Source: Nitrospirota bacterium (lineage in GTDB: Bacteria > Nitrospirota > Thermodesulfovibrionia > Thermodesulfovibrionales > UBA6898). Taken from it: a stretch of DNA of 39,875 nucleotides. Positions 16,817-24,474 of the stretch are shown here, piece by piece (positions within the stretch are counted from its first letter, which is position 1; each line of letters begins with the position of its first letter). The notes beneath the pieces are model-generated. The model had not been told where the DNA came from and ran no database searches. It was given only the letters and a program-made list of their open reading frames with translations. Location: the NCBI GenBank assembly GCA_021811105.1, contig JAJZPM010000034.1:1-39875 (forward strand), in the 5' to 3' direction. Position numbers and translations under genes: made by a program.

Positions 16817-17188
16817 TTATATCAGCAATGATATGAGGGAGAGAGCTGAGCCTTCCAACGCCTTTTCCATGGCCATGCCGAGAGCGGCCTTTCCGACGAT
16901 ACGGCCTGTCTTTTCTGCTACGGCATGGATATATCCTTCGTTCGTCGTCGCCTTGGTCCGGTCGAAATACCCCTTGCGTTCGAGAAGCCCCACGATATCT
17001 TCGTGCTTCGCAGTCCTATGGTTATAATTGATCAGGAGGCTTCCGGTGATCGGGTTAAAATCCACGGCGGCGATGCCCTGGATCGTGCTGAGTGCCTTTT
17101 TCAGCTCGTCGGCGGCAGCGCTGTTTCTTTTCAGAAGCGGGCTCTTCACTCTTAACCTTCCCGGCACATTATGCATGTAATAGCTCAT
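16817..17188 (-). CDS. HMA-like domain protein without CxxC, 123 aa
   Basis: Starts MSYYMHNVPGRLRVKSP and continues with a ferredoxin-like heavy-metal-associated fold (GIAAVDFNPITGSLLINYN), then an Ala/Gly-rich amphipathic or hydrophobic tail (VGKAALGMAMEKALEGSAL). The metal-binding CxxC is missing. It resembles the HMA-like regions of the 7917-8405 protein and of the ATPase N-terminus. AAGGAGGAAAA precedes ATG 17188, which overlaps the stop of the zinc-ribbon gene (ATGA). The two-gene operon has a strong Pho-type promoter. Its role is unknown; a phosphate-starvation partner for the ATPase system is conceivable. Confidence 0.75.
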   Translation of the reverse strand: MSYYMHNVPGRLRVKSPLLKRNSAAADELKKALSTIQGIAAVDFNPITGSLLINYNHRTAKHEDIVGLLERKGYFDRTKATTNEGYIHAVAEKTGRIVGKAALGMAMEKALEGSALSLISLLI

Positions 17189-17481
17189 TTTTCCTCCTTC
17201 ATCGTGAATTTCCTATATGTTTTGCATGCCGGATACCCGGAGCACCTGAACCGGATGATATCCCCCTCCAGCTTGTATACGTTCATCGGCCTGCCGCACT
17301 CGGGACAGGCCGGTTTGCCCTTGACCGGATACTTTTTGGCCCCGGGGGTAAATTGGCTGCCGCATATGAGGCACAGGAACCGCTGCTCCCCGGTCCTGAT
17401 GTGTCCGTAGCGGTAGGCTGCGTCGGCATTACACAACGGACACTTCACTTCTACGACTTCTTTTGCAGTACTTACACTCAT
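17185..17481 (-). CDS. Double zinc-ribbon protein, 98 aa
   Basis: Two zinc modules are visible. The first is CPLCN ... CLICGSQF (residues ~14-43), like the zinc ribbon of IS1 InsA proteins. The second is CPECGRPMNVYK ... CSGYPACKTY (~59-89), like the topoisomerase I C4 zinc finger. No nuclease, transposase or topoisomerase catalytic part is attached, so a small nucleic-acid-binding or adaptor role is likely. It is the first gene of the operon with the HMA-like protein, and its promoter carries four phased Pho-type repeats and a perfect -10. Confidence 0.8.
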   Translation of the reverse strand: MSVSTAKEVVEVKCPLCNADAAYRYGHIRTGEQRFLCLICGSQFTPGAKKYPVKGKPACPECGRPMNVYKLEGDIIRFRCSGYPACKTYRKFTMKEEK

Positions 17482-17488
17482 ATAAGTT

Positions 17489-17542
17489 ATTATATGCGTG
17501 CACTGTTAAATCATAATGAATGAAATGTTAAGTTTTTGTAAC
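17489..17542 (-). promoter_or_regulatory. Pho box promoter of the zinc-ribbon/HMA operon
   Basis: In gene direction four 7-mers start 11 bases apart: GTTACAA (17542), TTAACAT (17531), TTCATTA (17520) and TTAACAG (17509). Eight bases follow, then a perfect TATAAT (17494-17489). Two repeats contain the exact TTAACA core. The predicted start of transcription lies almost at the ATG (17481), so the leader is very short or absent. Confidence 0.8.
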
Positions 17543-17717
17543 AGAGAAAGTTTTGAAAGAGCTCTGCTGAAACTTTGATGTCCAGTCTGATCGCTGAAGA
17601 ATGATGGGTAATAGTATGGAGCAGACTCGGGTTCTGTTTTTTTAACAGGAAAATAATAGTTGCGTCTGATGCGGCTCCCGTTTGCCATGCAATGCCCGTG
17701 GGAAGCTTCTTTGCGAG

Positions 17718-18593
17718 TCAGGCTGCATCGCGCCCAAGCTTTTTCGCACAGTCTATCTGCTTCTTCTCTTCATACAATTCAAGATATATATCGGAAAAAC
17801 CGTATTCAGCCAGCAATCGGTGTTTCATATCCCGCACCGCCGTCCCGTCATAGGTCGTCCCGCTGGTCCTTACTCGAATAGCCAGGATGATCCTTTCCGG
17901 TGAGAGACCCCAGATATGGATGTCCTTCACCCTAGCGATATAAGGGAAATGCGCATAAATGAATCGTTCGACCTCCTCCGGCCCTGTCTTTGCCGGATTG
18001 CCCTCCATGAGAATATGGACGCTGTCCCTGACGAGGAAGTAGGTCGGATACGCAATGAGCAAGCCGATAATAAGGGCTGCGACCGGGTCGAGGAAATAAA
18101 AGCTTGTCTGCCGTATAATGAGGGCGGATACGATGACCCCTATAGATCCGAGGGCATCGTTTGCAATGAGGAGCCGCGCACCTTTCAGGTTCATGTCCGC
18201 GGAGTGCCGGTAAAACTGGATAAATCCGTACGCGTTGACCACAAGTCCGATTATCGCGATCAGCAGGACACGGTCAGCCTCGATCGGCTCGGGATGCATG
18301 ATCTTCTTGTAGGCGTCCACAAAGACATAAAAGAGGAGAAACCCTACCAGAATGCCGTTGAAGAGGCCGGACAGCACTTTGGAGCGCTCGTATCCGAAGG
18401 TATTGTTTTTGGTCGGCAGCTTTTTTGAAATCCGGGCAACGTACAACGCTACGAACTGCCCCGTGATGTTGATTGCCATGAACGATGCGTCCGTCACCAG
18501 GGCGAGACTTCGGTAATATAACCCGCCGAAGAGCTCGATGAAGAAGTAGACGATTGTCAGTATCAGGACGGTTATTTGCCGATTGCTTTCCAT
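17718..18593 (-). CDS. Cation diffusion facilitator homologue lacking metal ligands
   Basis: 291 residues with six membrane segments and a cytoplasmic C-terminal domain, overall clearly CDF (SLALVTDASFMAIN, FGYERSKVLSGLFNG, LLIANDALGSIGVIVSALII, DSVHILMEGNP). The TM2 ligand pair HxxxD is F38xxxN42 and the TM5 HxxxD is L142xxxD146. Three of the four tetrahedral metal-site residues are therefore replaced. The protein may be inactive as a Zn2+/H+ antiporter, or may move another substrate. The start is ATG 18593, with no strong ribosome site. It lies apart from other operons. Confidence 0.85.
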   Translation of the reverse strand: MESNRQITVLILTIVYFFIELFGGLYYRSLALVTDASFMAINITGQFVALYVARISKKLPTKNNTFGYERSKVLSGLFNGILVGFLLFYVFVDAYKKIMHPEPIEADRVLLIAIIGLVVNAYGFIQFYRHSADMNLKGARLLIANDALGSIGVIVSALIIRQTSFYFLDPVAALIIGLLIAYPTYFLVRDSVHILMEGNPAKTGPEEVERFIYAHFPYIARVKDIHIWGLSPERIILAIRVRTSGTTYDGTAVRDMKHRLLAEYGFSDIYLELYEEKKQIDCAKKLGRDAA

Positions 18594-18901
18594 GTGCCGA
18601 TACCGCTTACAGATACCTGCCGACCAGATTGTTTACTTAATTATCGATGACCTCCAAAGCGGCCCATGTATTACTCTAACCGGCGGTGCATGGTATGTCC
18701 AACAAGTAATTCATTACTTGCCTCTCATGGAGGAGGCGAGGTTTGTGATCGTGCCGCTTGCCGTTTCGTTCTTGCCGTCTCAGCCACTGTGACAGTAACC
18801 ACGCAGCGGTTTCCAGCCCGTCCATCAGCACGGGGAAGCCTATGTCAGTCGGGGTCGGCTTTTCAGGGAGCCGAGCCTGTCAACAGCCATCTCAATTTTC
18901 A
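18594..18901. other. Gene-free stretch between the CDF gene and mgsA
   Basis: No supported gene. A weak ~50-codon frame on the minus strand has no ribosome site or family resemblance. The GTTTAC and CGCTTAC motifs near 18604-18640 are not in 11-base phase, so no Pho box is called. Confidence 0.5.
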
Positions 18902-19372
18902 CTACGTCCCGCTCTGCATAGCAGCCACTCTTTGTCTCTGCAAGGCCTCATAGTCTTCAACTATGCGTTCATAGGGCTCCTGTGTAAGATGAGAGGAAAT
19001 GACAAAATCCGCTGTTGCCCTGTTGCATGCGATAGGGATATTATAGACAACCGCAATCCTTAGAAGCGCCTTTACATCTACATCGTGGGGGTGGGGTTCA
19101 AGAGGGTCCCAGAAGAAGATAACCATATCAATCTCAGCCTCGGAAATTTTGGCGCCGATCTGCTGGTCGCCGCCCAGCGGACCACTCTTAAAGCAATGCA
19201 CCGGCAAGGACAAAGCATCGGCGAGGAGACTGCCGGTACTGCCCGTTGCATATAATATATGACCGGCGAGCATGTCCCTGTTGAATAATGCCCATTCCAT
19301 AAGAGCCTTCTTCATGTTGTCGTGCGCGACAAGCGCGATTCGCTTTGCTTGATTCATGCTTATGGTTTTCAC
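18902..19372 (-). CDS. mgsA: Methylglyoxal synthase
   Basis: 156 residues with the family signatures RIALVAHDNMKKAL, the GSTG loop (ATGSTGSLL) and SGPLGGDQQIG, which carries the catalytic Asp, then FFWDPLEPHPHDVDVKALLR. The enzyme converts dihydroxyacetone phosphate to methylglyoxal plus Pi and is inhibited by Pi in well-studied members. It therefore bypasses lower glycolysis and frees phosphate during Pi starvation. GTG 19372 follows AGGAGGAAGC; an internal ATG at 19357 lies too far from it. It sits 81 bases behind the Pho-type CBS-kinase/receiver operon and may be co-transcribed. Confidence 0.93.
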   Translation of the reverse strand: MKTISMNQAKRIALVAHDNMKKALMEWALFNRDMLAGHILYATGSTGSLLADALSLPVHCFKSGPLGGDQQIGAKISEAEIDMVIFFWDPLEPHPHDVDVKALLRIAVVYNIPIACNRATADFVISSHLTQEPYERIVEDYEALQRQRVAAMQSGT

Positions 19373-19453
19373 GCTTCCTCCTGTGTTGGTTCGATAACCT
19401 GATGATATTGCCTCCCAGCCTCAGCCGTTCATCCTCGTGTCAGAACTCTTTCT

Positions 19454-19828
19454 CTAGTCCTGACTAAGGGTAAGATAATGTGCCACCTTTTCCCGAAGTC
19501 CGTAGAGGTCCCCCTTGCAGATATACCCTCTGACGTTATGAGACCGCACCATCTGCCTCAGGCTGTCCTCGTCGTTCGAGGAATAAAAGACAATAGGTGC
19601 CTTTGAGTGAGAACAAAGCAGTTTTGAGAGCGCGTCGCCGGAAAGCCCCGGCATATTCACGTCGAGCAGAATGAGGTCCGGCTCGAGCGTCTTTGCCAGA
19701 CTCGTGGAACCGAAGGGCTTGTTGTGAGTATACACATCGTGCCCCTCTATTTCGAGTATCTCTTTGACCGCGATCAGGTGGTTGTTGTCGTCATCGATGA
19801 CGAGTATCCTTTTAGCGCCTGTGTCCAT
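19454..19828 (-). CDS. Single-domain response regulator
   Basis: 124 residues forming one receiver domain: acidic pocket VIDDDN at 10-15, phosphoacceptor D56 in LILLDVNMPG, a Ser in FYSSNDED, and Lys in YICKGD. No output domain follows, so it acts as a phosphorelay intermediate or by protein contacts, as CheY-like proteins do. It overlaps the kinase gene by 17 bases and is its obvious partner. Confidence 0.92.
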   Translation of the reverse strand: MDTGAKRILVIDDDNNHLIAVKEILEIEGHDVYTHNKPFGSTSLAKTLEPDLILLDVNMPGLSGDALSKLLCSHSKAPIVFYSSNDEDSLRQMVRSHNVRGYICKGDLYGLREKVAHYLTLSQD

Positions 19829-21026
19829 TATCGTCGTCCTCCTGAGAAATTAATGTGTTGTGAGTGATAGGCATTGTCACTTCGAAGGTTGTCCCGCGCC
19901 CGAATTCGCTGTCCATGGCGATACCGCCGCCGAGCATATGCGCGAGACTTTTCGTGATCGTAAGCCCGAGCCCGGTGCCTTCGTGGCGCTTGGTGGTGAC
20001 ATCTCCCACCTGGCTGAAGGCGATGAAGAGCCGGTCCATATCTTCCTTTTTGATGCCTATGCCGGTGTCCTTCACGGTGATAGTCAGCTCGTCGTGGGAC
20101 GCCAGAAGGCCGAGCGTAATTCTTCCCCGATCGGTGAATTTCGCGGCATTGCTCGTCAGATTGGTCAATATCTGCTTTATCTTAATCGGGTCGGACATGA
20201 CAGTCAGTGTCCGGAAGCCGGACTCGATCGAGACGTCCACCGGTTTCGCGCCGAGAAGCACCCTGGTGGTCTCGGTGACTTCCCTGATGGTCCCCATGAT
20301 GTCGAATTCTTCATATATGATCTCCATCTTGCCCGCCTCTATCTTCGACAGGTCGAGGATATTGGTTATGATCGCTCTCAGATGGGCGGCCCCGGACATA
20401 ACGAGGTTCAGCCTGTCCCTCAACTGGTCGATATATCCCTTTTCGCAGGATATCTTCATCAGCTCGGCACGGCCTATGATCGCGTTGACCGGCGACCTCA
20501 GTTCATGGGTTACATTCGCGATAAACTGGGACTTTACATGGTTGATCTTTTCCAGTTCCTTTGCGCGCTCATGGGCCATTTCCCGCTGGACGATGCTGTT
20601 TGCAAGAAGATTGCTCTGCTGGATGATCATCTGACGCACCGGCAGGAGCCCCTTGTAAAAGCCGTCTTCATCGATGATGACGATCTCGTCGTACACGTCC
20701 TGGGAAGGCCTTGCAAGGGCCTTGTTGATCGCGACGTCGAGGCGCTCCCTTTCATATATATATAGCGGCTCGGTATCGGTGATCATGATGACCGGTTTCC
20801 TGCCGTAAAGCTCAAACCCGTATCGTCGGAAGACAGAAAAGAGAAGCTTCTGTCTAGTGAGGAGACCGACCGCCTCCCTGCCCTCGACTACGCCAAAGGC
20901 CTCTATTTGGGGCGACTCAAAGAATTTTTCGACAACGGTTCGTACGCTGGTAGAAGGGTGGACGCAGATATCGGAGGCGACAAGACTGCCGACCGCGGGC
21001 GAACCCTCATGCACTGCCTGTTGCAT
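19812..21026 (-). CDS. Histidine kinase with N-terminal CBS pair
   Basis: 404 residues, no membrane segment. Residues 1-135 are a CBS-domain pair (VGSLVASDICVHPSTSV ..., then EIVIIDEDGFYKGLLPV), which usually binds adenine nucleotides or SAM-like ligands. A coiled linker leads to HisKA with H174 (NVTHELRSPV), then HATPase motifs NLTSNAAKF, DTGIGI and GTGLGL. A soluble sensor of energy or nucleotide state is likely. It is followed by its receiver gene and then mgsA. The promoter contains phased Pho-type repeats, which would place energy or phosphate sensing inside the Pho response. Confidence 0.9.
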   Translation of the reverse strand: MQQAVHEGSPAVGSLVASDICVHPSTSVRTVVEKFFESPQIEAFGVVEGREAVGLLTRQKLLFSVFRRYGFELYGRKPVIMITDTEPLYIYERERLDVAINKALARPSQDVYDEIVIIDEDGFYKGLLPVRQMIIQQSNLLANSIVQREMAHERAKELEKINHVKSQFIANVTHELRSPVNAIIGRAELMKISCEKGYIDQLRDRLNLVMSGAAHLRAIITNILDLSKIEAGKMEIIYEEFDIMGTIREVTETTRVLLGAKPVDVSIESGFRTLTVMSDPIKIKQILTNLTSNAAKFTDRGRITLGLLASHDELTITVKDTGIGIKKEDMDRLFIAFSQVGDVTTKRHEGTGLGLTITKSLAHMLGGGIAMDSEFGRGTTFEVTMPITHNTLISQEDDDNGHRR

Positions 21027-21079
21027 AACCTGTCAATATCCTTCCCAATGGTCTCGGGCGAGATGCCCTCGCGTTTTCT

Positions 21080-21122
21080 ATTATCTTCGGTGCGCGTTAC
21101 AATTTGATGAAAATGACATTAA
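21080..21122 (-). promoter_or_regulatory. Pho box promoter of the CBS-kinase operon
   Basis: In gene direction three 7-mers start 11 bases apart: TTAATGT (21122), TTCATCA (21111) and GTAACGC (21100). Eight bases then precede a -10 GATAAT (21085-21080). Geometry is identical to the zinc-ribbon and dedA promoters. Confidence 0.7.
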
Positions 21123-21147
21123 ATTTCAGAGATGGTTCCGTCCGTGC

Positions 21148-22509
21148 TCAAAGCAGTCTTGCCCCCTGCTCCGCGAGGCGCGATCGGACAGTGCAGCTCA
21201 GGTTCAGGTAACAGAAATTCTCCTCGTCAATAAAGCGGCTTATAAGATATGCGAGTCCGTTGCTTTTTGCGTCCAGATAAGGGGTATCGATCTGGTTTAT
21301 GTCGCCGGTAAAGACAATCTTCGTCCCTTCCCCGCACCGCGTGATGATCGTCTTGACGTCGATCGGCCTCAGGTTCTGCGACTCGTCGACGATGAAGTAC
21401 CTCTGCGGAAGGCTCCTCCCCCGTATGTAGGTCAGCGCCTCTATCTGCAGTGCGCCCGAGTCGATGAGGTACTGGAAGCTCCTGTACTGGGAGGCAGACG
21501 CATCGTCTTTGATATGGCCTTTAGGCGTATTGACGATCACTTCCAGACTGTCGAATATCGGCTGCATCCACGGCGCCAGCTTCTCGTTGACGTCGCCCGG
21601 CAGATAGCCGATGTCGTTTCCCATAGGGACGATGGGCCGCGCGACAACGACCTGCTCATACAGCGGGGACTTTTTTGTCGTCTGATGGATCCCGGCTGCG
21701 AGGGCCAGGAGCGTCTTCCCCGTCCCTGCCGAGCCGGTCAATGCGACGACTTCTATTTCGGGGTTTGTGAGCGCGTCTATCGCGCATCTTTGTTCGACGT
21801 TCTTCGGGAAGATCCCCTCGAGCGATTTTCCGTTCTTGATCCTGGCGCCGTCGTCATGTCCCCGCAGTCGGTAAATCTCGTCTTCGGACCGGAGATACCG
21901 CACCGAGAGAATGCCGTTAGTATAGTCCGTCTCTTCGAGCACCTTCCCGTATTTCTGAAAAAGCGTCGTTTTATCGCTCGTAAAGTCCTCTGCATGGAGC
22001 CCGCATACCTCTGCCTTTATCCTCACCGTCGTGTCTTTCGACACGAGCGTCACCGGCAGCAGTCTTCCGGTCCCGTCGGTCTGACTTTTTTCGACGACAC
22101 CGAGGGCCGTCCGTATGATCTTGTCGTCTTCTGTTCGGCCTTCCATAAACGTGGAGGCTGAGCCGCTCAGGGACGTGCTGACTGAAAGCAGGCCGCCGGT
22201 GTCCATGTTGATCCCGGCCAGTAATGATCCTGTCTCTCTCAGGCGATCGATGGTCCTGAGGGCTGTTCTGGCCGATGCCGCGATCTCGCCGTGGCCCTTT
22301 TTGAGCCTGTCGAGCTCCTCTAACACAGCGAAGGGAACCACGACGTCGTTGTCGCCAAAGCTGAAGAGAGAGTTTGGATCGTGGATCAGCACATTCGTAT
22401 CGAGCACGAATATTTTCTTCGTCCCCTGATTACCGCCGGACCGGCCGGATTTCCGTGATTCGGGAGATTCTTCGATACAAGAAGGCCTTCCGCATTCTGT
22501 TTGCTCCAT
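21148..22509 (-). CDS. PhoH family ATPase with PIN domain (PhoH2)
   Basis: 453 residues. A PIN-type RNase domain at ~31-175 (FVLDTNVLIHDP, then EELDRLKKG and acidic EDDKIIRTA) is fused to a PhoH ATPase domain (Walker A GSAGTGKT at 259-266, Walker B YFIVDESQN, and FTGDINQID). This PhoH2 layout is known as an RNA helicase/RNase pair. phoH genes are classic phosphate-starvation genes in Gram-negative bacteria. GGAGG precedes ATG 22509. A Pho-type promoter lies ~150 bases upstream, divergent from the dedA promoter, leaving a long leader. Confidence 0.92.
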   Translation of the reverse strand: MEQTECGRPSCIEESPESRKSGRSGGNQGTKKIFVLDTNVLIHDPNSLFSFGDNDVVVPFAVLEELDRLKKGHGEIAASARTALRTIDRLRETGSLLAGINMDTGGLLSVSTSLSGSASTFMEGRTEDDKIIRTALGVVEKSQTDGTGRLLPVTLVSKDTTVRIKAEVCGLHAEDFTSDKTTLFQKYGKVLEETDYTNGILSVRYLRSEDEIYRLRGHDDGARIKNGKSLEGIFPKNVEQRCAIDALTNPEIEVVALTGSAGTGKTLLALAAGIHQTTKKSPLYEQVVVARPIVPMGNDIGYLPGDVNEKLAPWMQPIFDSLEVIVNTPKGHIKDDASASQYRSFQYLIDSGALQIEALTYIRGRSLPQRYFIVDESQNLRPIDVKTIITRCGEGTKIVFTGDINQIDTPYLDAKSNGLAYLISRFIDEENFCYLNLSCTVRSRLAEQGARLL

Positions 22510-22658
22510 GAGGATCCTCCGTGGGTCAAAAAAGTATTTGCTATCGGTGAATACGAGCAGCGAGGAGAGAGAAAAGCAACGATAGGAAGAGAATGAAGAG
22601 AACGTCGCGGGATGGCGTCTATGTCGAAAGCTGGTCTTTCCTTCATTCTTCTCAGACC

Positions 22659-22712
22659 ATTATGCCATTGTTTTGTTGCAGGGACGTTACAGGGTGATGA
22701 AATTTCTGATGG
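22659..22712 (-). promoter_or_regulatory. Pho box promoter of phoH2
   Basis: In gene direction: CCATCAG (22712, weak), TTCATCA (22701), GTAACGT (22690) and GCAACAA (22679), all 11 bases apart. Eight bases then precede CATAAT (22664-22659). This matches the layout of the other Pho-type promoters. Confidence 0.7.
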
Positions 22713-22721
22713 GGGCCGGCC

Positions 22722-22775
22722 GTAACCGATATTTCGCAGTCTCGTAATCAATCTTTAACCGTCGAATTCTATAAT
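22722..22775 (+). promoter_or_regulatory. Pho box promoter of dedA
   Basis: GTAACCG (22722), TTCGCAG (22733), GTAATCA (22744) and TTAACCG (22755) start 11 bases apart. Eight bases precede a perfect TATAAT (22770-22775). It stands back to back with the phoH2 box, nine bases apart. Confidence 0.8.
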
Positions 22776-22801
22776 AACGGCAGAGAACTCTGCAGGCCGG
22801 A

Positions 22802-23416
22802 ATGGAAACTCTTTCCGATATATCCGCACTTTTCAGCCGGTTTTCCTATGCCGGCATTTTTTTGAGTTTGATTCTCGGAAGCGTGGGCTTCCCCTTTCCC
22901 GAGGACGCGATCCTCATGTGCAGCGGCCTTCTCATCGCCCGGGGAGTGCTCAGTCCTGCACCTGCCCTCGCGACGGTCTTTGCGGGGATGGTCATAAGCG
23001 ATCTTATTATCTTTTCGTTAGGCAGACAGTATGGTCGCCGGATCGTCATTCATAAATGGTTCGGCAGGATAATATCTGCGGAAAGACTGGCCTCGATTGA
23101 GGGCCGATTCAATGCTCATGGGATATGGGTCATTCTGATCGGCAGACAACTGATAGGAATCCGGTCACAGATGATCCTGATGTCCGGAATTATGAGGGTC
23201 CCGGTACTCCGCTTTCTCGCTGCGGATGCCCCTGCAGTTCTTGTTACCATGGGCATAATGATTACAGCAGGTCACGCGGGCGGTAAGGTATGCAACGGGA
23301 TCTCCGGTATTAAGGAGACAATGCTGATTGCTCTGATTGTGCTTTTTGCAGGCGTCTGCATCTTTTTTTTGCTGATGCGGCTGAGAGCAATGTTCCGTTC
23401 CAGCGTGGGCGACTGA
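22802..23416 (+). CDS. DedA family membrane protein
   Basis: 204 residues with the DedA/VTT fold: an N-terminal helix, the re-entrant GSVGFPFPEDAIL motif with its acidic pair, DLIIFSLGRQYGRR, and the second signature LIGRQLIGIRSQMILMSG. It ends with two or three membrane helices. DedA proteins move lipids across the inner membrane (undecaprenyl phosphate or phosphatidylethanolamine in known cases). The Pho-type promoter suggests a part in lipid handling during phosphate limitation. ATG 22802 follows a modest CAGGCCGGA site and lies about 20 bases from the predicted transcription start. Confidence 0.88.
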   Translation: METLSDISALFSRFSYAGIFLSLILGSVGFPFPEDAILMCSGLLIARGVLSPAPALATVFAGMVISDLIIFSLGRQYGRRIVIHKWFGRIISAERLASIEGRFNAHGIWVILIGRQLIGIRSQMILMSGIMRVPVLRFLAADAPAVLVTMGIMITAGHAGGKVCNGISGIKETMLIALIVLFAGVCIFFLLMRLRAMFRSSVGD

Positions 23417-23454
23417 AGATCCGGATGATAGCTATCAATACGCAGTGGCGTTGC

Positions 23455-23880
23455 CTATTCTGCTTCCTTTATCCATGCTTCTATCCTTTCCTTGATCCCA
23501 TCACGGATTATTCTCGTTGCCTGAAGTTTTTCATCATGAGTCCCCTCAAGGGCCGAAGGGTCCGCAAAGTTCCAGTGCAGCCTTTTTGCATATCCGGGGA
23601 ATATCGGACATTTATTGTCTCCCGTCTCATCGCAGACGGTTATTACGTAATGGAACAATTTACCTGCCTTGATGAACTCAAAGACTCCCTTGACCCGGTT
23701 CCCGGATATATCGATCCCGATTTCCCTCATCGCCTCGACAGCAAGGGGATTGAGGCTGCCTGGCTCAAGTCCGGCGCTTTCCGCTTCGAACCTGTCTCCG
23801 GCCATGGAGTCCAGGATCGCCTCGGCAATCTGGCTGCGGGCACTGTTATGGATGCAGACAAAAAGGATCTTCTTTTTCAT
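23455..23880 (-). CDS. arsC: Arsenate reductase, LMW-phosphatase type
   Basis: 141 residues. The P-loop CIHNSAR (C9-R15, CX5R) opens the protein and the resolving cysteines C83 and C91 lie in the [11 protein letters not shown] segment. This is the three-cysteine layout of thioredoxin-coupled ArsC, distinct from protein tyrosine phosphatases. It reduces arsenate to arsenite in the cytoplasm. No arsB/acr3 or arsR is nearby. Instead it sits nine bases behind a small four-Cys gene under a Pho-type promoter. That makes sense because Pst, made under Pi starvation, also lets arsenate in. Confidence 0.92.
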   Translation of the reverse strand: MKKKILFVCIHNSARSQIAEAILDSMAGDRFEAESAGLEPGSLNPLAVEAMREIGIDISGNRVKGVFEFIKAGKLFHYVITVCDETGDNKCPIFPGYAKRLHWNFADPSALEGTHDEKLQATRIIRDGIKERIEAWIKEAE

Positions 23881-23889
23881 ATGGGCAGG

Positions 23890-24096
23890 TCACTTGCAGT
23901 GCACCGAGTAAGCGCCGAATGCAATCATGTTTTGAAGAGACCGCATGTACACGGGACACGCCTCGTGGCGTCTGCTCATGCACCATTTGATCGTGGCGCC
24001 TTCCATGTTCTTAATCAGGTTATTTGTGACACGGCACATGGTCCCTTCTTTGCTCCCCTTGAGATGCGGACACATAACTAAAACGATGGTGTTCAT
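23890..24096 (-). CDS. Small four-Cys protein (family member C), 68 aa
   Basis: ATG 24096 follows GGGAGGAAAGGGG. The product starts [18 protein letters not shown] and has cysteines at 9, 21, 39 and 47 (x11, x17, x7), the same spacing as member A; the last is in CPVYMRS. Soluble, basic, no signal peptide. It is the first gene before arsC under a three-repeat Pho-type promoter with perfect TATAAT. A redox or metal cofactor protein is plausible; nothing shows which. Confidence 0.78.
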   Translation of the reverse strand: MNTIVLVMCPHLKGSKEGTMCRVTNNLIKNMEGATIKWCMSRRHEACPVYMRSLQNMIAFGAYSVHCK

Positions 24097-24118
24097 GCCC
24101 CTTTCCTCCCTTTGCGTC

Positions 24119-24173
24119 ATTATAAAATATCAATGGTTAAATTATTATTACGGGATGGTTAAGAATTCTTCAC
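24119..24173 (-). promoter_or_regulatory. Pho box promoter of the four-Cys/arsC operon
   Basis: In gene direction: GTGAAGA (24173, weak), TTAACCA (24162), GTAATAA (24151) and TTAACCA (24140), 11 bases apart. Nine bases then precede a perfect TATAAT (24124-24119). Two identical repeats flank the variant one. Confidence 0.8.
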
Positions 24174-24221
24174 AATTATTGCGGGGCGTTCCGGTGATTC
24201 CCCCAATCTCTGCTGACGCCG

Positions 24222-24449
24222 CTAGGCCGTCGCGAACACGGGGATCAAAAAGGGTGAGAGCATGCAGATGACCCCTGTCCAGAAAAGCCACCTGTTTTTC
24301 CAGGACAGATCATGCCAGTACATCTCGCGGAGGGATTTTCTCTGATCCGTTTCTCCTCCCGGGAGTGAAAGGATGACGCTTTCGACATAGCTGACCTCCA
24401 AGGCCCCGAATATGGTCAGGATCGAGATTATCATGTCCAACGTTTTCAT
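24222..24449 (-). CDS. Small two-helix membrane protein, 75 aa
   Basis: ATG 24449 (start MKTLDMIISILTIFGALEV) is preceded by GAGGGAAACG. Two hydrophobic segments (about residues 5-25 and 53-73) flank a charged loop (GGETDQRKSLREMYWHDLSWKN) whose full stretch includes several Trp and Arg residues. I do not recognise the family. It follows member D by 25 bases on the same strand and is probably the last gene of the PHP-glycosyltransferase operon. Confidence 0.65.
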   Translation of the reverse strand: MKTLDMIISILTIFGALEVSYVESVILSLPGGETDQRKSLREMYWHDLSWKNRWLFWTGVICMLSPFLIPVFATA

Positions 24450-24474
24450 CGTTTCCCTCACATTTTTTGGGCTG

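Noticed and set aside
18604-18643. GTTTAC, CGCTTAC and TTAATTA motifs upstream of the CDF gene as a Pho box
   Set aside because: The motifs are not spaced by 11 bases and no -10 lies at the right distance.
19864-20765. Long plus-strand open frames opposite the CBS-kinase gene
   Set aside because: They are antisense shadows of a well-supported kinase with all catalytic motifs.
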